From a virus, in IMG/VR virus record IMGVR_UViG_3300008448_000032, positions 1 through 64,000 of that record: DNA of 64,000 nt; one strand, written 5' to 3'. The notes beneath the pieces are model-generated. The model was given only the letters and a program-made list of their open reading frames with translations, had not been told where the DNA came from and made no database searches. Positions 22,426 to 30,799 of the stretch are shown in pieces; the stretch's first letter is position 1, and each line of letters begins with the position of its first letter. A program made the translations under genes and the position numbers.

Positions 22426-24117
22426 ATGATTAAAAGTTTTGAACAATATTTAAATGAAGCTTCTCTGGGAGGAAACCCTGGAATACCTGGGGAAGGAGGA
22501 AAATCTGGATCTTATAGGCTAGAAACTGAAATGTACTCTAAACAACAAGTAAGAGATCTAGAAAGAAGATACGGTCCTAAAATGGCACAACTTCCTATGC
22601 TAGCTAATAGATTAAGAGAGTTACAGTCCGGACACGAAAAAGATCTAGAAAAATTAGCAGAAAAAGCAATTAGATCCCTATACGGAAGAATGATAGAAGA
22701 TGTTACTCTAGATATTAAATTTCCCCAACCTGGAGAAATTCCAAAAATGATGGAAGACGTTCCTGATGCATCTCCTAAAATCCTTAAGATACCCAAAATT
22801 GAAGAGCTTAAGGACAAAGATATAATATCGGAAATCCAAAAAAGAAAAATAATAAACAACATAACCCAAGGAGAAGCAGTTAATTCCAAAAAAGCTTTAA
22901 ACCTTCCAGAAGTCATTGAAGGGATGAAGAAAATAATGGGAGACGAGAAAGCAAAAGAGTACATAAAACTTTCAAATGAAGTTAGTGATATAGCTCAAGC
23001 TTACTATTGGATAATTCCGGTAGAAGTACAGGAGAGAATGTGGAAAACCAATAAAGAGGGGATGAGTGGAGTAGTTGGCGTTGATTGGGAAGAAAAAACT
23101 GAATCTGAAGAAGACCTAGCTAAAAAAATTCTGGATAGTCTAAATAAAGACGGGGATCTTCCTAAAGAAGAGACCGAAGAACTTTTCTACGAAACTCAGC
23201 CAACAATAAAAGCAAGGGGGAAAGATTTTTCTATGCTTATCCACGAAACGGTTAAAGGAGTTTATGAACTAATCGCTGCTATTGCAATTCCTGACGGCGA
23301 AGAGGTAGCGGGAACAGTTCTTATGAATACAGATTCATTAGCAGATGAAATAGAAGATCTTAGATATGGACCTAAGATAGCATCCGATATTAGAGACTAC
23401 CTAAATACGTTCCCTGAAGTTCAAAATGATGAAGTTCCTAATCTAAGAGAACACATCATGGGCAAACTCTACATCATGGATGCCCCAGAATTTCTAGATG
23501 TTATTCTTTCTATACTTAATGGGGATAATAGACACAGAAGAAATATAGAAGGAATAATTAAAGATGTAATTAAAGAGATAAGAGATTTTGAACTAGAAGG
23601 AGCTTTAGGAGATTTTGGTATAGATAACGATGACGATTATATGCCAGAACCACAGGGTAAAAAAGATTATTCTCAAATGGATAATGTAGATCTTAAGAGA
23701 CATCTGGATGATGCTTTAGATAGAAGGGATTTTGACGAGGCAAGAATAATCCATTCTTATATAAAGGAATCTAAAGAAGCAGACGAGGCTTGGGCTCTAA
23801 TCCACACTTACGGAGGATACCCTTCTAATTCAGATCCTTCCCAGATAAATGAATCCGAAGAATTCAATGATCTATATAAAGGAACAGTTCTGACAATGGA
23901 CGTTATAGATGGAAAGACCAGAGAGAAAAAAGGAACCATAAAAACTAAAATAAACGAAATGGTTCTAGAGGGTAACTCTTATTTTCTAAGATGTTCCGGA
24001 GACGTAAATATAGTTTACGATAAAGACACACAAGAATTTGTAGAAGGTTATAAACCCCAATATTTAGTTTATCAATTGGATGAATCAAATTCTCAAATTC
24101 TAGATTTTTTAAAATAA
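22426..24117 (+). CDS. Large acidic protein with capsid-targeting-like N-terminus
   Basis: This 563-aa protein begins MIKSFEQYLNE|ASLGGNPG, one of the most T4-like copies of the signature (compare MKTYQEFIAEA of T4 internal proteins), with L-N-E|A at residues 9-12. A Gly/Pro linker follows, then long helical acidic regions. NVDLKRHLDDALDRRDFDEA, followed by RIIHSYIKESK, resembles the UvrB/UvrC interaction helix pair. A beta-rich tail comes last (GTVLTMDVIDG, NSYFLRCSGDVNIVYDKD). No enzyme motif seen. Likely abundant internal head protein by inference. Confidence 0.65.
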   Translation: MIKSFEQYLNEASLGGNPGIPGEGGKSGSYRLETEMYSKQQVRDLERRYGPKMAQLPMLANRLRELQSGHEKDLEKLAEKAIRSLYGRMIEDVTLDIKFPQPGEIPKMMEDVPDASPKILKIPKIEELKDKDIISEIQKRKIINNITQGEAVNSKKALNLPEVIEGMKKIMGDEKAKEYIKLSNEVSDIAQAYYWIIPVEVQERMWKTNKEGMSGVVGVDWEEKTESEEDLAKKILDSLNKDGDLPKEETEELFYETQPTIKARGKDFSMLIHETVKGVYELIAAIAIPDGEEVAGTVLMNTDSLADEIEDLRYGPKIASDIRDYLNTFPEVQNDEVPNLREHIMGKLYIMDAPEFLDVILSILNGDNRHRRNIEGIIKDVIKEIRDFELEGALGDFGIDNDDDYMPEPQGKKDYSQMDNVDLKRHLDDALDRRDFDEARIIHSYIKESKEADEAWALIHTYGGYPSNSDPSQINESEEFNDLYKGTVLTMDVIDGKTREKKGTIKTKINEMVLEGNSYFLRCSGDVNIVYDKDTQEFVEGYKPQYLVYQLDESNSQILDFLK

Positions 24118-24139
24118 ACCAAAAAAATAAAAACAAAAA

Positions 24140-24150
24140 GGATATATAAT
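24140..24150 (+). promoter_or_regulatory. Candidate late promoter box (GGATATATAAT)
   Basis: About 30 bases before the ATG at 24180, in a 62-base AT-rich gap. Confidence 0.55.
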
Positions 24151-24179
24151 TCAATTAACTTAAAAATAAATAATAAAAT

Positions 24180-25664
24180 ATGAAAACAACAAGACCAGTA
24201 TTTGAAAGTTTTTATTCTTTCGTAGATTTTCTTAATGAATCTATTGATGGAGAATATTACGAAGATTATCTTTTAGAGGATGAAGGAGATCCGGGAGATG
24301 AATTAGATTCTGACACAGAAACCGGAAAGCTTTCCGAATTTTCAAATAGTCTAAGAGGGATGGAAAAAATTAATCCAAAAATTGTAGAAAAACTTTCAGC
24401 TTCATTTAAAACATTGGTTACCGATGCAGGAGCAAAAGCTTTGGAATCTTATGCCCAAAAAATTGCATCTTTTGCTGCATCTACGAAATCAGGAGTTAAA
24501 TTGATAAGAAACCAATTGACTGGAGGTGGCGCCGGAGCATATTATAAGTGGTTAATTAACGGGACTTGTAAAGTTAAAGGTCAGCCAGCAATGAATGAAG
24601 AAGGAGTTATTAGAGATCTAGCTTTAACTGTAGATGACGATGGATCGTCTTTCTACCCTCTTTCTGATGTTCTTATTGGAATATTACAGAGAAATTTGAA
24701 AGCTTTATCCGATGTATTGGCAACAAAAGATGAAAAAACAATCCAAAAAGCTGCTAATGGAGGTAAAAAAGGAGGAAATGGAATAATTGAAAAAAAACAA
24801 TTGTTAACGATAGATCCAGCATCAATAAAAACCAGAATATTAGAAGTACTCCCGTACGAGAAAGAATTCCATACGGCGGCAAAAAAAGATATGAGAGACG
24901 GGACTCAAGTGGGACCAAAAGACAGCTATGTAATTTCTGCTTCCCGACTAGACGGAAAAGATAAAGTTAAATTTGGGAGATATGAATATGCCTTTGTCCT
25001 TCCTATTTGGGCTTTAGTCCCATCGTCTATAAAAGCATCTACCAACAAGGTGGATGAAAAAACATATACGACTGTTCTTCCCCCTGCTCAGGGAACTGAA
25101 ATTAAAATTGTAGATAAGCCTTTTAATTCTTCTAAAGAGCAATTCTTTTCAGCAGGATCCGTAACTTTATTACAATCAGGGGTAAATGATATGAAAGCTA
25201 TGCTTTCTCAATTTAATTCGATAGAAAAAATAAAAGTTGTAGGTGGAGCATCCCAAGCTCCTACTAAATATGTATCTTCTAATGAAGAAACAAAAAAAGA
25301 AATTACCCAAGAAAATACAAAAGCAGCAAAAGTGTTAATAGGAAATGGATATCTTGCTTATGACCGAATGCTAGCAGGGGTAAGCGCTTTTGAAAAAATG
25401 AAGGAAGATGGAATCCAGCAACTTAAAAATTGTACTATAGAAAAATCTACGGCAGATGAAGTTCTTAAAAATGTACAAACGATAGATGCAGAAAGTGATC
25501 CTAAAATGCAACAAATTACTTTTTATGTTAGTGGTATGGTCAAAGGAGTAGATCAAATAGCAGATAATAAACCAACTATAATTAAAAGGACTGTTGACAT
25601 AACATCTCAACAGGTGAAAATTGTTCAATTTCAATATGTTTTAGCATTTGATATTAAGAAATAA
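24180..25664 (+). CDS. Tagged protein with possible OmpA-like C-terminal domain
   Basis: This 494-aa protein starts MKTTRPVFESFYSFVDFLNE|SIDG, a strong signature (F-x2-F, L-N-E|S at residues 18-21), followed by an acidic stretch. The middle is a mixed domain (KSGVKLIRNQLTGGGAGAYY). Residues of about 310-410 read KEQFFSAGSVTLLQSGVNDM, IEKIKVVGGASQAPTKYVSS, EITQENTKAAKVLIGNGYLA. This resembles the OmpA-like peptidoglycan-binding fold (F-x-GS-x-L...G, GGAS, N-x-LS-x-xRA). If so it could hold peptidoglycan or a partner. A bidirectional terminator follows, so this is a single-gene unit. Confidence 0.6.
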   Translation: MKTTRPVFESFYSFVDFLNESIDGEYYEDYLLEDEGDPGDELDSDTETGKLSEFSNSLRGMEKINPKIVEKLSASFKTLVTDAGAKALESYAQKIASFAASTKSGVKLIRNQLTGGGAGAYYKWLINGTCKVKGQPAMNEEGVIRDLALTVDDDGSSFYPLSDVLIGILQRNLKALSDVLATKDEKTIQKAANGGKKGGNGIIEKKQLLTIDPASIKTRILEVLPYEKEFHTAAKKDMRDGTQVGPKDSYVISASRLDGKDKVKFGRYEYAFVLPIWALVPSSIKASTNKVDEKTYTTVLPPAQGTEIKIVDKPFNSSKEQFFSAGSVTLLQSGVNDMKAMLSQFNSIEKIKVVGGASQAPTKYVSSNEETKKEITQENTKAAKVLIGNGYLAYDRMLAGVSAFEKMKEDGIQQLKNCTIEKSTADEVLKNVQTIDAESDPKMQQITFYVSGMVKGVDQIADNKPTIIKRTVDITSQQVKIVQFQYVLAFDIKK

Positions 25665-25685
25665 TAAGAAACAATAAGAAACAAA

Positions 25686-25717
25686 AAAACCCAGATTTTT
25701 AAATCTGGGTTTTTTTG
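25686..25717. terminator. Bidirectional terminator
   Basis: AACCCAGATTT pairs with AAATCTGGGTT around two bases, flanked by A and T runs on opposite sides. It lies between convergent genes ending at 25664 and 25731. Confidence 0.9.
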
Positions 25718-25730
25718 TTTCCCCAATTTT

Positions 25731-26234
25731 TTATTCTATCTCTGAAATTTCTGAAATTCCAGAAAGACTTTCCCTTGTTATATTATTATCAACAATTAAT
25801 CCGTATCGGATTAATCCCCCATATTGTTTAGTAGCTACTGCTGAAAAATCTACATAATATTTTTTTATAGTTTTTTCTCCCCCAAAATTAGGACTGTTGT
25901 ATAAATATTCAACGTATTCCTTTACTATCCTTTTAGCTTCAGATAATTCATCTTTTTCGTGATTAACCATCCCTCCTCCTTTTGTACCAAAGCACATTGG
26001 ATCCCCTGCTTCTTCCTGACTAACTGCTTTTGCTGCATAGTTATTAGTAGTGTCTTCGATCATCCAAGGAAATGCTACGTACATTTCTTGAGTTAAATAC
26101 TTTTGGAATAATTGGACATCAAATCCTTTGCTGATGTCGAATCCATCCGATTCACTAAAATCTTCGAATCCTGTCTTTTGTGCATTAATAGATGTTCCAA
26201 ATGCTAATGCTAAAACTAAAACTAACTTTTTCAT
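25731..26234 (-). CDS. Secreted protein of unknown function
   Basis: This 167-aa protein has a textbook signal peptide: MKKLVLVLALAFGTSINAQ, with cleavage expected after NAQ, a style common in Bacteroidota. The mature part (about 148 aa) contains the blocks QKYLTQEMYVAFPWMIEDT, CFGTKGGGMVNHEK and YVDFSAVATKQYGGLIRYGL. I recognise no family. It is the only clear exported protein in the window and could act in the periplasm or outside the cell, for example in exclusion of other phages or lysis control. It has an unusually T4-like TATAAATAA box upstream. Confidence 0.65.
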   Translation of the reverse strand: MKKLVLVLALAFGTSINAQKTGFEDFSESDGFDISKGFDVQLFQKYLTQEMYVAFPWMIEDTTNNYAAKAVSQEEAGDPMCFGTKGGGMVNHEKDELSEAKRIVKEYVEYLYNSPNFGGEKTIKKYYVDFSAVATKQYGGLIRYGLIVDNNITRESLSGISEISEIE

Positions 26235-26259
26235 GGCTTTTAAAAATTAAATTAATAAA

Positions 26260-26273
26260 TTATTTATAGATCA
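26260..26273 (-). promoter_or_regulatory. Candidate late promoter with TATAAATA box, minus strand
   Basis: On the minus strand the sequence reads TGATCTATAAATAA, containing TATAAATA exactly, 25 bases before the secreted-protein start. Confidence 0.5.
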
Positions 26274-26361
26274 AATATACGGTATTTATCGTAGAAAAAA
26301 AATTTCCGGTAAAAAAATTTAAAAAAAAGAAACTAAAAGAAATAAAATCATATAAGGGTCG

Positions 26362-27816
26362 ATGACTAAATTAAAAAAGAAAGAATTAATACCTAAGGTA
26401 GACACATCTACACTAAACGAGGACCAGAAAAAGTCTTTTGATTCCCTGGTAGATTTTATAACGGATCTCAATGATGATTCTATATACGTTCTAAAGGGAT
26501 GGGCAGGAACTGGAAAAACTTACACCATAAGTCTTCTCGTTAGATACGTTTTAGAAGTCATACAGCCGACTCGTCTCTGGTACAAAGTTGGTGTTACCGG
26601 TCCTACTAATAAATCCGTACGCGTAATAAGAAAAGCAACTGGCATATCCAGCTCTAGAGTTCAGTTTCAAACTGTCCATAAGATACTTGGGCTTTCAGAA
26701 AAGATCACCTCAGATGGACAGCAGATCTTTGTCAATGATGGGGATTTTAGACCACAGATAAGAACTCTAAAGCTTCTTATTGTTGATGAGGTATCTATGC
26801 TCAACGACGATCTTTTTGAGGAACTTCTTAAATATCGGGATAAAACCAAAATCATTTTTATGGGGGATCCAGCTCAGATTCCTCCCGTAGGAAGACCTGA
26901 TTGTATTCCTTTTAGGGATGAGCTCCTAGATGGATATAGAATAAAAACTCTAAATCTCAGACAGATAATGAGACAAAAAGAGGGAAATCCCATAATAGAA
27001 TCTTCTGTAAAGATAAGGAAGAATATAGGAAATTCTAATTCCGGAATCTCCCCCGAAAATAAAATAAATCAAATAGGTGAAGGAGTAGAATTTGTAAATC
27101 TAAATTCTCCGGAATCCAGATCTTCTTTCAGAACAATTTTAGAGAAATACTTTAAAACTGATAGATTTAAAGATGACCCAGAATACTGTAAGATAATAGG
27201 ATGGAGAAATAAAACTATATCCTCTATGAACGATCTAGTAAGAAAGGTTATCTACGGAGAAGAAGCTCTATCTTCTAAGATTCTAATTGGGGAAAAACTC
27301 ATAGCAAATTCTCCTATCCTCGAAAAAGACACGATAATATTTAATACCAATGACGAATTTACTGTGGAATCTTTCGAAGTAGAATCAGAAGATCTAAGGT
27401 TTAAAGTCTCCGATCATCCGGATGACGACCCGTACCCGATATCTCTAAAACATTACGAAGCCTTAGTTTCCTACTTGGACGAAGATGATGATTTGGTAAG
27501 AAGAACCATCCGTATCCTTCACGAAGACAGCGAAGAAGAATTTAAAAAATTAGCAAACGTACTTAAGCTTAGAGCTATAAATAAAAAGGGAAAGGATAAG
27601 AGCTGGCTTGTCTATTATAATTTCCTTAGAAGGTACGCAGATGTTATGTACAGTTATTCGATAACTGCACACAAGGCACAGGGAAGCACATACGACACGG
27701 TATTCCTACTAGAAGACGATATAGATGTTAATTGGAACATCATAGAAAGAAACCGAATAAAATACACAGCTTATACGAGATCAAGTCGAAAACTCTATGT
27801 GGTCAAAAGATATTAA
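26362..27816 (+). CDS. dda: Dda-like SF1 DNA helicase
   Basis: This 484-aa protein has the SF1B (RecD/Pif1/Dda) motifs in order: Walker A GWAGTGKT (residues 46-53), motif II VDEVSML (141-147), motif III GDPAQIPPVG (from 168), LRQIMRQ, and motif VI TAHKAQGSTYDTV (from 435), then YTAYTRSSRKLYVV. Dda in T4 is a 5'-3' helicase that helps start replication and clears proteins from DNA. No late-type TATATA box lies close upstream, in keeping with an early or middle gene. Size is near T4 Dda (439 aa). No packaging-type signature. Confidence 0.88.
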   Translation: MTKLKKKELIPKVDTSTLNEDQKKSFDSLVDFITDLNDDSIYVLKGWAGTGKTYTISLLVRYVLEVIQPTRLWYKVGVTGPTNKSVRVIRKATGISSSRVQFQTVHKILGLSEKITSDGQQIFVNDGDFRPQIRTLKLLIVDEVSMLNDDLFEELLKYRDKTKIIFMGDPAQIPPVGRPDCIPFRDELLDGYRIKTLNLRQIMRQKEGNPIIESSVKIRKNIGNSNSGISPENKINQIGEGVEFVNLNSPESRSSFRTILEKYFKTDRFKDDPEYCKIIGWRNKTISSMNDLVRKVIYGEEALSSKILIGEKLIANSPILEKDTIIFNTNDEFTVESFEVESEDLRFKVSDHPDDDPYPISLKHYEALVSYLDEDDDLVRRTIRILHEDSEEEFKKLANVLKLRAINKKGKDKSWLVYYNFLRRYADVMYSYSITAHKAQGSTYDTVFLLEDDIDVNWNIIERNRIKYTAYTRSSRKLYVVKRY

Positions 27817-27825
27817 GCAGAAAAA

Positions 27826-27837
27826 GATATATAAAAC
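27826..27837 (+). promoter_or_regulatory. Candidate late promoter box (GATATATAAAAC)
   Basis: Just after the helicase stop and about 25 bases before the small membrane protein at 27862. Confidence 0.6.
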
Positions 27838-27861
27838 ATATTAACCTTAAAACTAATAAAA

Positions 27862-28023
27862 ATGAAAAAAGAACAAATTTTAGGAATTGCTAGACACACA
27901 TTAACTTTTATCGGTGGTATTCTAGTAACAAAAGGACTTTTTGATGCATCTGTTTGGGCAGAAATTTCAGGAAGTGTTATCACGTTAGCTGGTCTTATCT
28001 GGTCAGTTATCGATAAAAAATAA
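27862..28023 (+). CDS. Small membrane protein, Pam3-gp28-like putative holin
   Basis: Read directly from ATG 27862 to TAA 28021-28023, this is a 53-aa protein: MKKEQILGIARHTLTFIGG, ILVTKGLFDASVWAEISGS, VITLAGLIWSVIDKK. Two short hydrophobic helices flank a GLFDAS-W turn. The pattern R-x-L-T-x-I-G-G-x-L-V-x-K-G-L-x-D ... G-x-V-I-x-L-x-G-x-x-W-S-V is that of the Pam3-gp28 family of putative phage holins. It would form the membrane lesion that times lysis. It has its own promoter-like box and terminator, and a possible cell-wall enzyme lies two genes downstream. Confidence 0.75.
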   Translation: MKKEQILGIARHTLTFIGGILVTKGLFDASVWAEISGSVITLAGLIWSVIDKK

Positions 28024-28043
28024 GAACCTTCCCTATTCGTCAT

Positions 28044-28069
28044 CCCCAGGAGAAATTCTGGGGTTTTTT
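28044..28069 (+). terminator. Intrinsic terminator
   Basis: CCCCAG and CTGGGG form a 6-bp GC-rich stem with an 8-base loop followed by six T. It closes the holin unit; a promoter box begins two bases later. Confidence 0.88.
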
Positions 28070-28070
28070 G

Positions 28071-28081
28071 TGATATATAAA
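28071..28081 (+). promoter_or_regulatory. Candidate late promoter box (TGATATATAAA)
   Basis: Directly after the terminator and six bases before the ATG at 28088. A GTG at 28070 in the same frame would start inside the box and is therefore rejected as the start. Confidence 0.6.
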
Positions 28082-28087
28082 AATAAA

Positions 28088-28735
28088 ATGATCTATTCTT
28101 TTTCCGTATTCGAATCCATGAAAAATGGATCTAATCTATTGGATAAAGCAAGTCCAGATTTTGTACCCCATGAAACTTTTCATGAATTCTCTTGGGTAAA
28201 GCCAGAAGAATCTGAATGGTACTATTCTATAAAGAGAAATTCGCCTTTAGAGATTCCGAGAAATAGAAAATTCTATGACACGTTAGATTCCCCGTTAAGA
28301 GAAGGAGTGGAAATACTTCATAAAAAAGGAATCCCTACAACTCCTTCTTGCTCAGGTCATTTTAATCCGGACTCTTTCTATAATAAAATATACAAATCTC
28401 TTTGTTCCGAAGAAGAAGAAATAAGAGGGAAAGGGATAAATCTAAAAGATCCGGAAACGAACGAAAGGTATGTCTATAAAGATCCCAATTATAGAATACC
28501 CTGGGAGGAAAAATCATTTCTGGAAATATCTAGAGAGCATGGAAAAAAAGGAATAATAGGAATTTTAGATCCTATGGGTGAAATACAAAGGAGTCTAATG
28601 GAATCTTCTGGATCTGATTGTCAGATAACAAGAAACGGAAATTTAACTTTTTTCATAACTTCTCCTAAAGATAAAAAATCATTGGATTCCTCTTGGGAGA
28701 ACTTTAACGATTCCATCAAAAATTTTTTTAAATAG
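28088..28735 (+). CDS. Unknown protein with weak capsid-targeting-like N-terminus
   Basis: This 215-aa protein begins MIYSFSVFE|SMKNGSN; V-F-E|S is a weak version of the signature. It contains REGVEILHKKGIPTTPSCSG, followed by HFNPDSFYNKIYKSLCSEEE, and later GKKGIIGILDPMGEIQRSLM. The combination TPSCSGH hints at a metal or active site but no family is clear. It is followed by the YkuD-like gene with its own promoter box, which overlaps the stop of this gene. Confidence 0.55.
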   Translation: MIYSFSVFESMKNGSNLLDKASPDFVPHETFHEFSWVKPEESEWYYSIKRNSPLEIPRNRKFYDTLDSPLREGVEILHKKGIPTTPSCSGHFNPDSFYNKIYKSLCSEEEEIRGKGINLKDPETNERYVYKDPNYRIPWEEKSFLEISREHGKKGIIGILDPMGEIQRSLMESSGSDCQITRNGNLTFFITSPKDKKSLDSSWENFNDSIKNFFK

Positions 28736-28746
28736 GATATATAAAT
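28735..28746 (+). promoter_or_regulatory. Candidate late promoter box (GGATATATAAAT)
   Basis: Overlaps the last base of the previous gene and lies 20 bases before the ATG at 28767. Confidence 0.6.
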
Positions 28747-28766
28747 TAAAATCTAAATTTATAATT

Positions 28767-29375
28767 ATGTCATACACAAGAGAACAAATTGAAGCGACAG
28801 TAAAATCTAAAGGGTATGTTTGGTTTGAAGATTCTTCGAATAAAACTTACGATGTTAATATTGTAGGGGTTAGGAATACTTCTCCTGCGGTTTACAAAAA
28901 AGTAACAAACGTATTCGATGACCATCTAACTCTTTCCTTTAAAGATGAAAAGGGAGCTTGGCAATACTATTGCTGGATGGGAACTTGCGATCCCGGAAAA
29001 AAAGGAGTAGAACAATTCCACAATAAAAAAGGTGTTGCTAGACTAGTTCCTGGACAGTATAGAGGAGTATGGAAAATAGACCTACACCAAGGAAAATATG
29101 AAGCTCTTTGTCAAAGAAATGGAAATGTTACGGTTTGGAGAGATGCAAATAGGGATTTAGTTTTCGAAGAGAATGTAACGGATACTGGAATTTTTGGAAT
29201 CAATATCCACAAAGCAGGACAAGATTCAGCTTGGGTTGAAAATTGGTCCGAAGGATGCCAGGTGTTCAAAAGAGTTAAGGATTTTGATGTGTTTATGTCT
29301 ATATGTAAAAAAGCATCAAAAATTCATGGAAACAAATTTAGCTATACTCTTCTAGAATCAACAGATATAAAATAG
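28767..29375 (+). CDS. Possible L,D-transpeptidase (YkuD)-like cell-wall enzyme
   Basis: In this 202-aa protein, TGIFGINIHKAGQDSAWVEN (His148) is followed by NWSEGCQVF (Ser161-Glu-Gly-Cys164). A His followed by S-x-G-C is the catalytic signature of YkuD-type L,D-transpeptidases, which join or exchange peptidoglycan cross-links via the Cys. The rest (LVPGQYRGVWKIDLHQGKYE, VTVWRDANRDLVFEEN) is beta-rich as expected. The spacing is shorter than in classic YkuD domains, so a related peptidoglycan-active fold is possible. Its position two genes after the holin candidate suggests a role in lysis or in cell-wall modification. No signal peptide, no packaging-type signature. Confidence 0.5.
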   Translation: MSYTREQIEATVKSKGYVWFEDSSNKTYDVNIVGVRNTSPAVYKKVTNVFDDHLTLSFKDEKGAWQYYCWMGTCDPGKKGVEQFHNKKGVARLVPGQYRGVWKIDLHQGKYEALCQRNGNVTVWRDANRDLVFEENVTDTGIFGINIHKAGQDSAWVENWSEGCQVFKRVKDFDVFMSICKKASKIHGNKFSYTLLESTDIK

Positions 29376-29379
29376 TAAA

Positions 29380-30786
29380 ATGTCTAGAAGAGTTAAAAAT
29401 TATTGGAATTTTTTAAATGAAGGAAATGCCCTTACTAAAAGTAAGGCAGCAAAAACTATAACTGCTGTTATAGACCCCGATACAAGGAGAAACATTAAAA
29501 GAAAATCCCAAGGAGAAATAGAGCAAAGTAAATCCAAAGACGGACAGACTTGGGCTGCAGATACTAGATACACATATCTTCCAGAGGAAGAAGGATATGT
29601 GGGATGGTCCAAATTTCACTTCGGTAAAGTAGTTTTGAGGGAAATCGAAGAAGAAGGATCAACAGAAAATGTGTATGAAGTTTTAACCGGACTAAATAAA
29701 GGGGTAAAAGGACCTTACGAATGGCAATCCGGAAATATCGGAACCCCAATTTACAATCCTCCGTATGGAAAAAAATGGGCAGATCTCCTAGGTCCTGACG
29801 AGGAATTCTTCAACAATTATGAATGGAATTCTAATCCTCCGATGAAAATTACATCTGTTCCCGGAATCGAAATAGCTAAAGTTGGGAATAAAGGGGAATG
29901 CCAATTAATCTACACCGATAAATTTCAGCTTTACGGAAAAGTAAAAATATATCATGATTTTAATTCAGATTCTAATTTTTCTTATGAGGTTTCGGATGGA
30001 AATAATAAAGGAAAAAAAGGAAAAGGATTTTCTTTTATAAAAAGGGAAGAACTAGAAACAAAAGAAATTACTCCTTCTACCGAATTCCCTATTTTAAATA
30101 ATTTTTCAAAGGACGGAGAAATAATAAAAGCTTATGTAAAATTCCCTTATCCAACTCACAATGGATCAGGGTTTGGTGCCCAGTATGCAGGAAGTCCTTC
30201 GGGTAAACCTTATTCAATACCTTCTTCGTCAATAAACCCGGATCATTATATATGGTTAGATACTTCTGAATTTGAATCTATAAATTCTTCTAGCCTAGAT
30301 GTTTTCAAATCTCTTTACGGAGATTTGAAATATAAAGATAAATTCGGAGAAAAAACTCTCGGAAGTCAATATCAAGAAAAATCTAAATATTATTGGGCAG
30401 ACATAGGATCAGAGATAAAAGGGAATAAATTATCAGGATCTTATCTTTTCAATTATTTAGGATCTGGAAGCTACATCTATCTATATAGTGTTAATTCAAA
30501 AAACGAGAGTAATGCAAGATTAAAATGGGACGATGAAGTAGGATGTTTTGGTAATAATTTTTTCACTGGACTTTTTATTACGGGGTTTGATCTTAAAAAT
30601 CCAGGGGATAAATATACTAGAGAATATCTAAAAGGAGAATGGTTTTGGGATTACAAGAACAATTATGTGTGTTTACTATATGCTTATAATTCAAAAGGAG
30701 AAAAGAAAAGTGTAATATATAATTTAGATTCTCCTTCAGAACCGGTTCCTTATGATAAATGGGGGGGAGCAGGAGGAGATTGGTAA
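29380..30786 (+). CDS. Large unknown protein with capsid-targeting-like N-terminus
   Basis: This 468-aa protein starts MSRRVKNYWNFLNE|GNALTK, with the aromatic spacing and L-N-E|G at residues 12-15. The rest is rich in Gly, Lys, Tyr and Trp with beta-like alternation (GYVGWSKFHFGKVVLREIEE, KVKIYHDFNSDSNFSYEVSD, PDHYIWLDTSEFE). It looks like repeated small beta domains, possibly SH3-like. No family recognised. It starts four bases after the YkuD-like gene and is probably co-transcribed with it. Confidence 0.6.
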   Translation: MSRRVKNYWNFLNEGNALTKSKAAKTITAVIDPDTRRNIKRKSQGEIEQSKSKDGQTWAADTRYTYLPEEEGYVGWSKFHFGKVVLREIEEEGSTENVYEVLTGLNKGVKGPYEWQSGNIGTPIYNPPYGKKWADLLGPDEEFFNNYEWNSNPPMKITSVPGIEIAKVGNKGECQLIYTDKFQLYGKVKIYHDFNSDSNFSYEVSDGNNKGKKGKGFSFIKREELETKEITPSTEFPILNNFSKDGEIIKAYVKFPYPTHNGSGFGAQYAGSPSGKPYSIPSSSINPDHYIWLDTSEFESINSSSLDVFKSLYGDLKYKDKFGEKTLGSQYQEKSKYYWADIGSEIKGNKLSGSYLFNYLGSGSYIYLYSVNSKNESNARLKWDDEVGCFGNNFFTGLFITGFDLKNPGDKYTREYLKGEWFWDYKNNYVCLLYAYNSKGEKKSVIYNLDSPSEPVPYDKWGGAGGDW

Positions 30787-30799
30787 TTTAAAAATTAAA

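Noticed and set aside
28070-28087. GTG start for the 28088 gene
   Set aside because: The GTG lies inside the GATATATAAA promoter box directly after a terminator, so it would precede any plausible transcription start.
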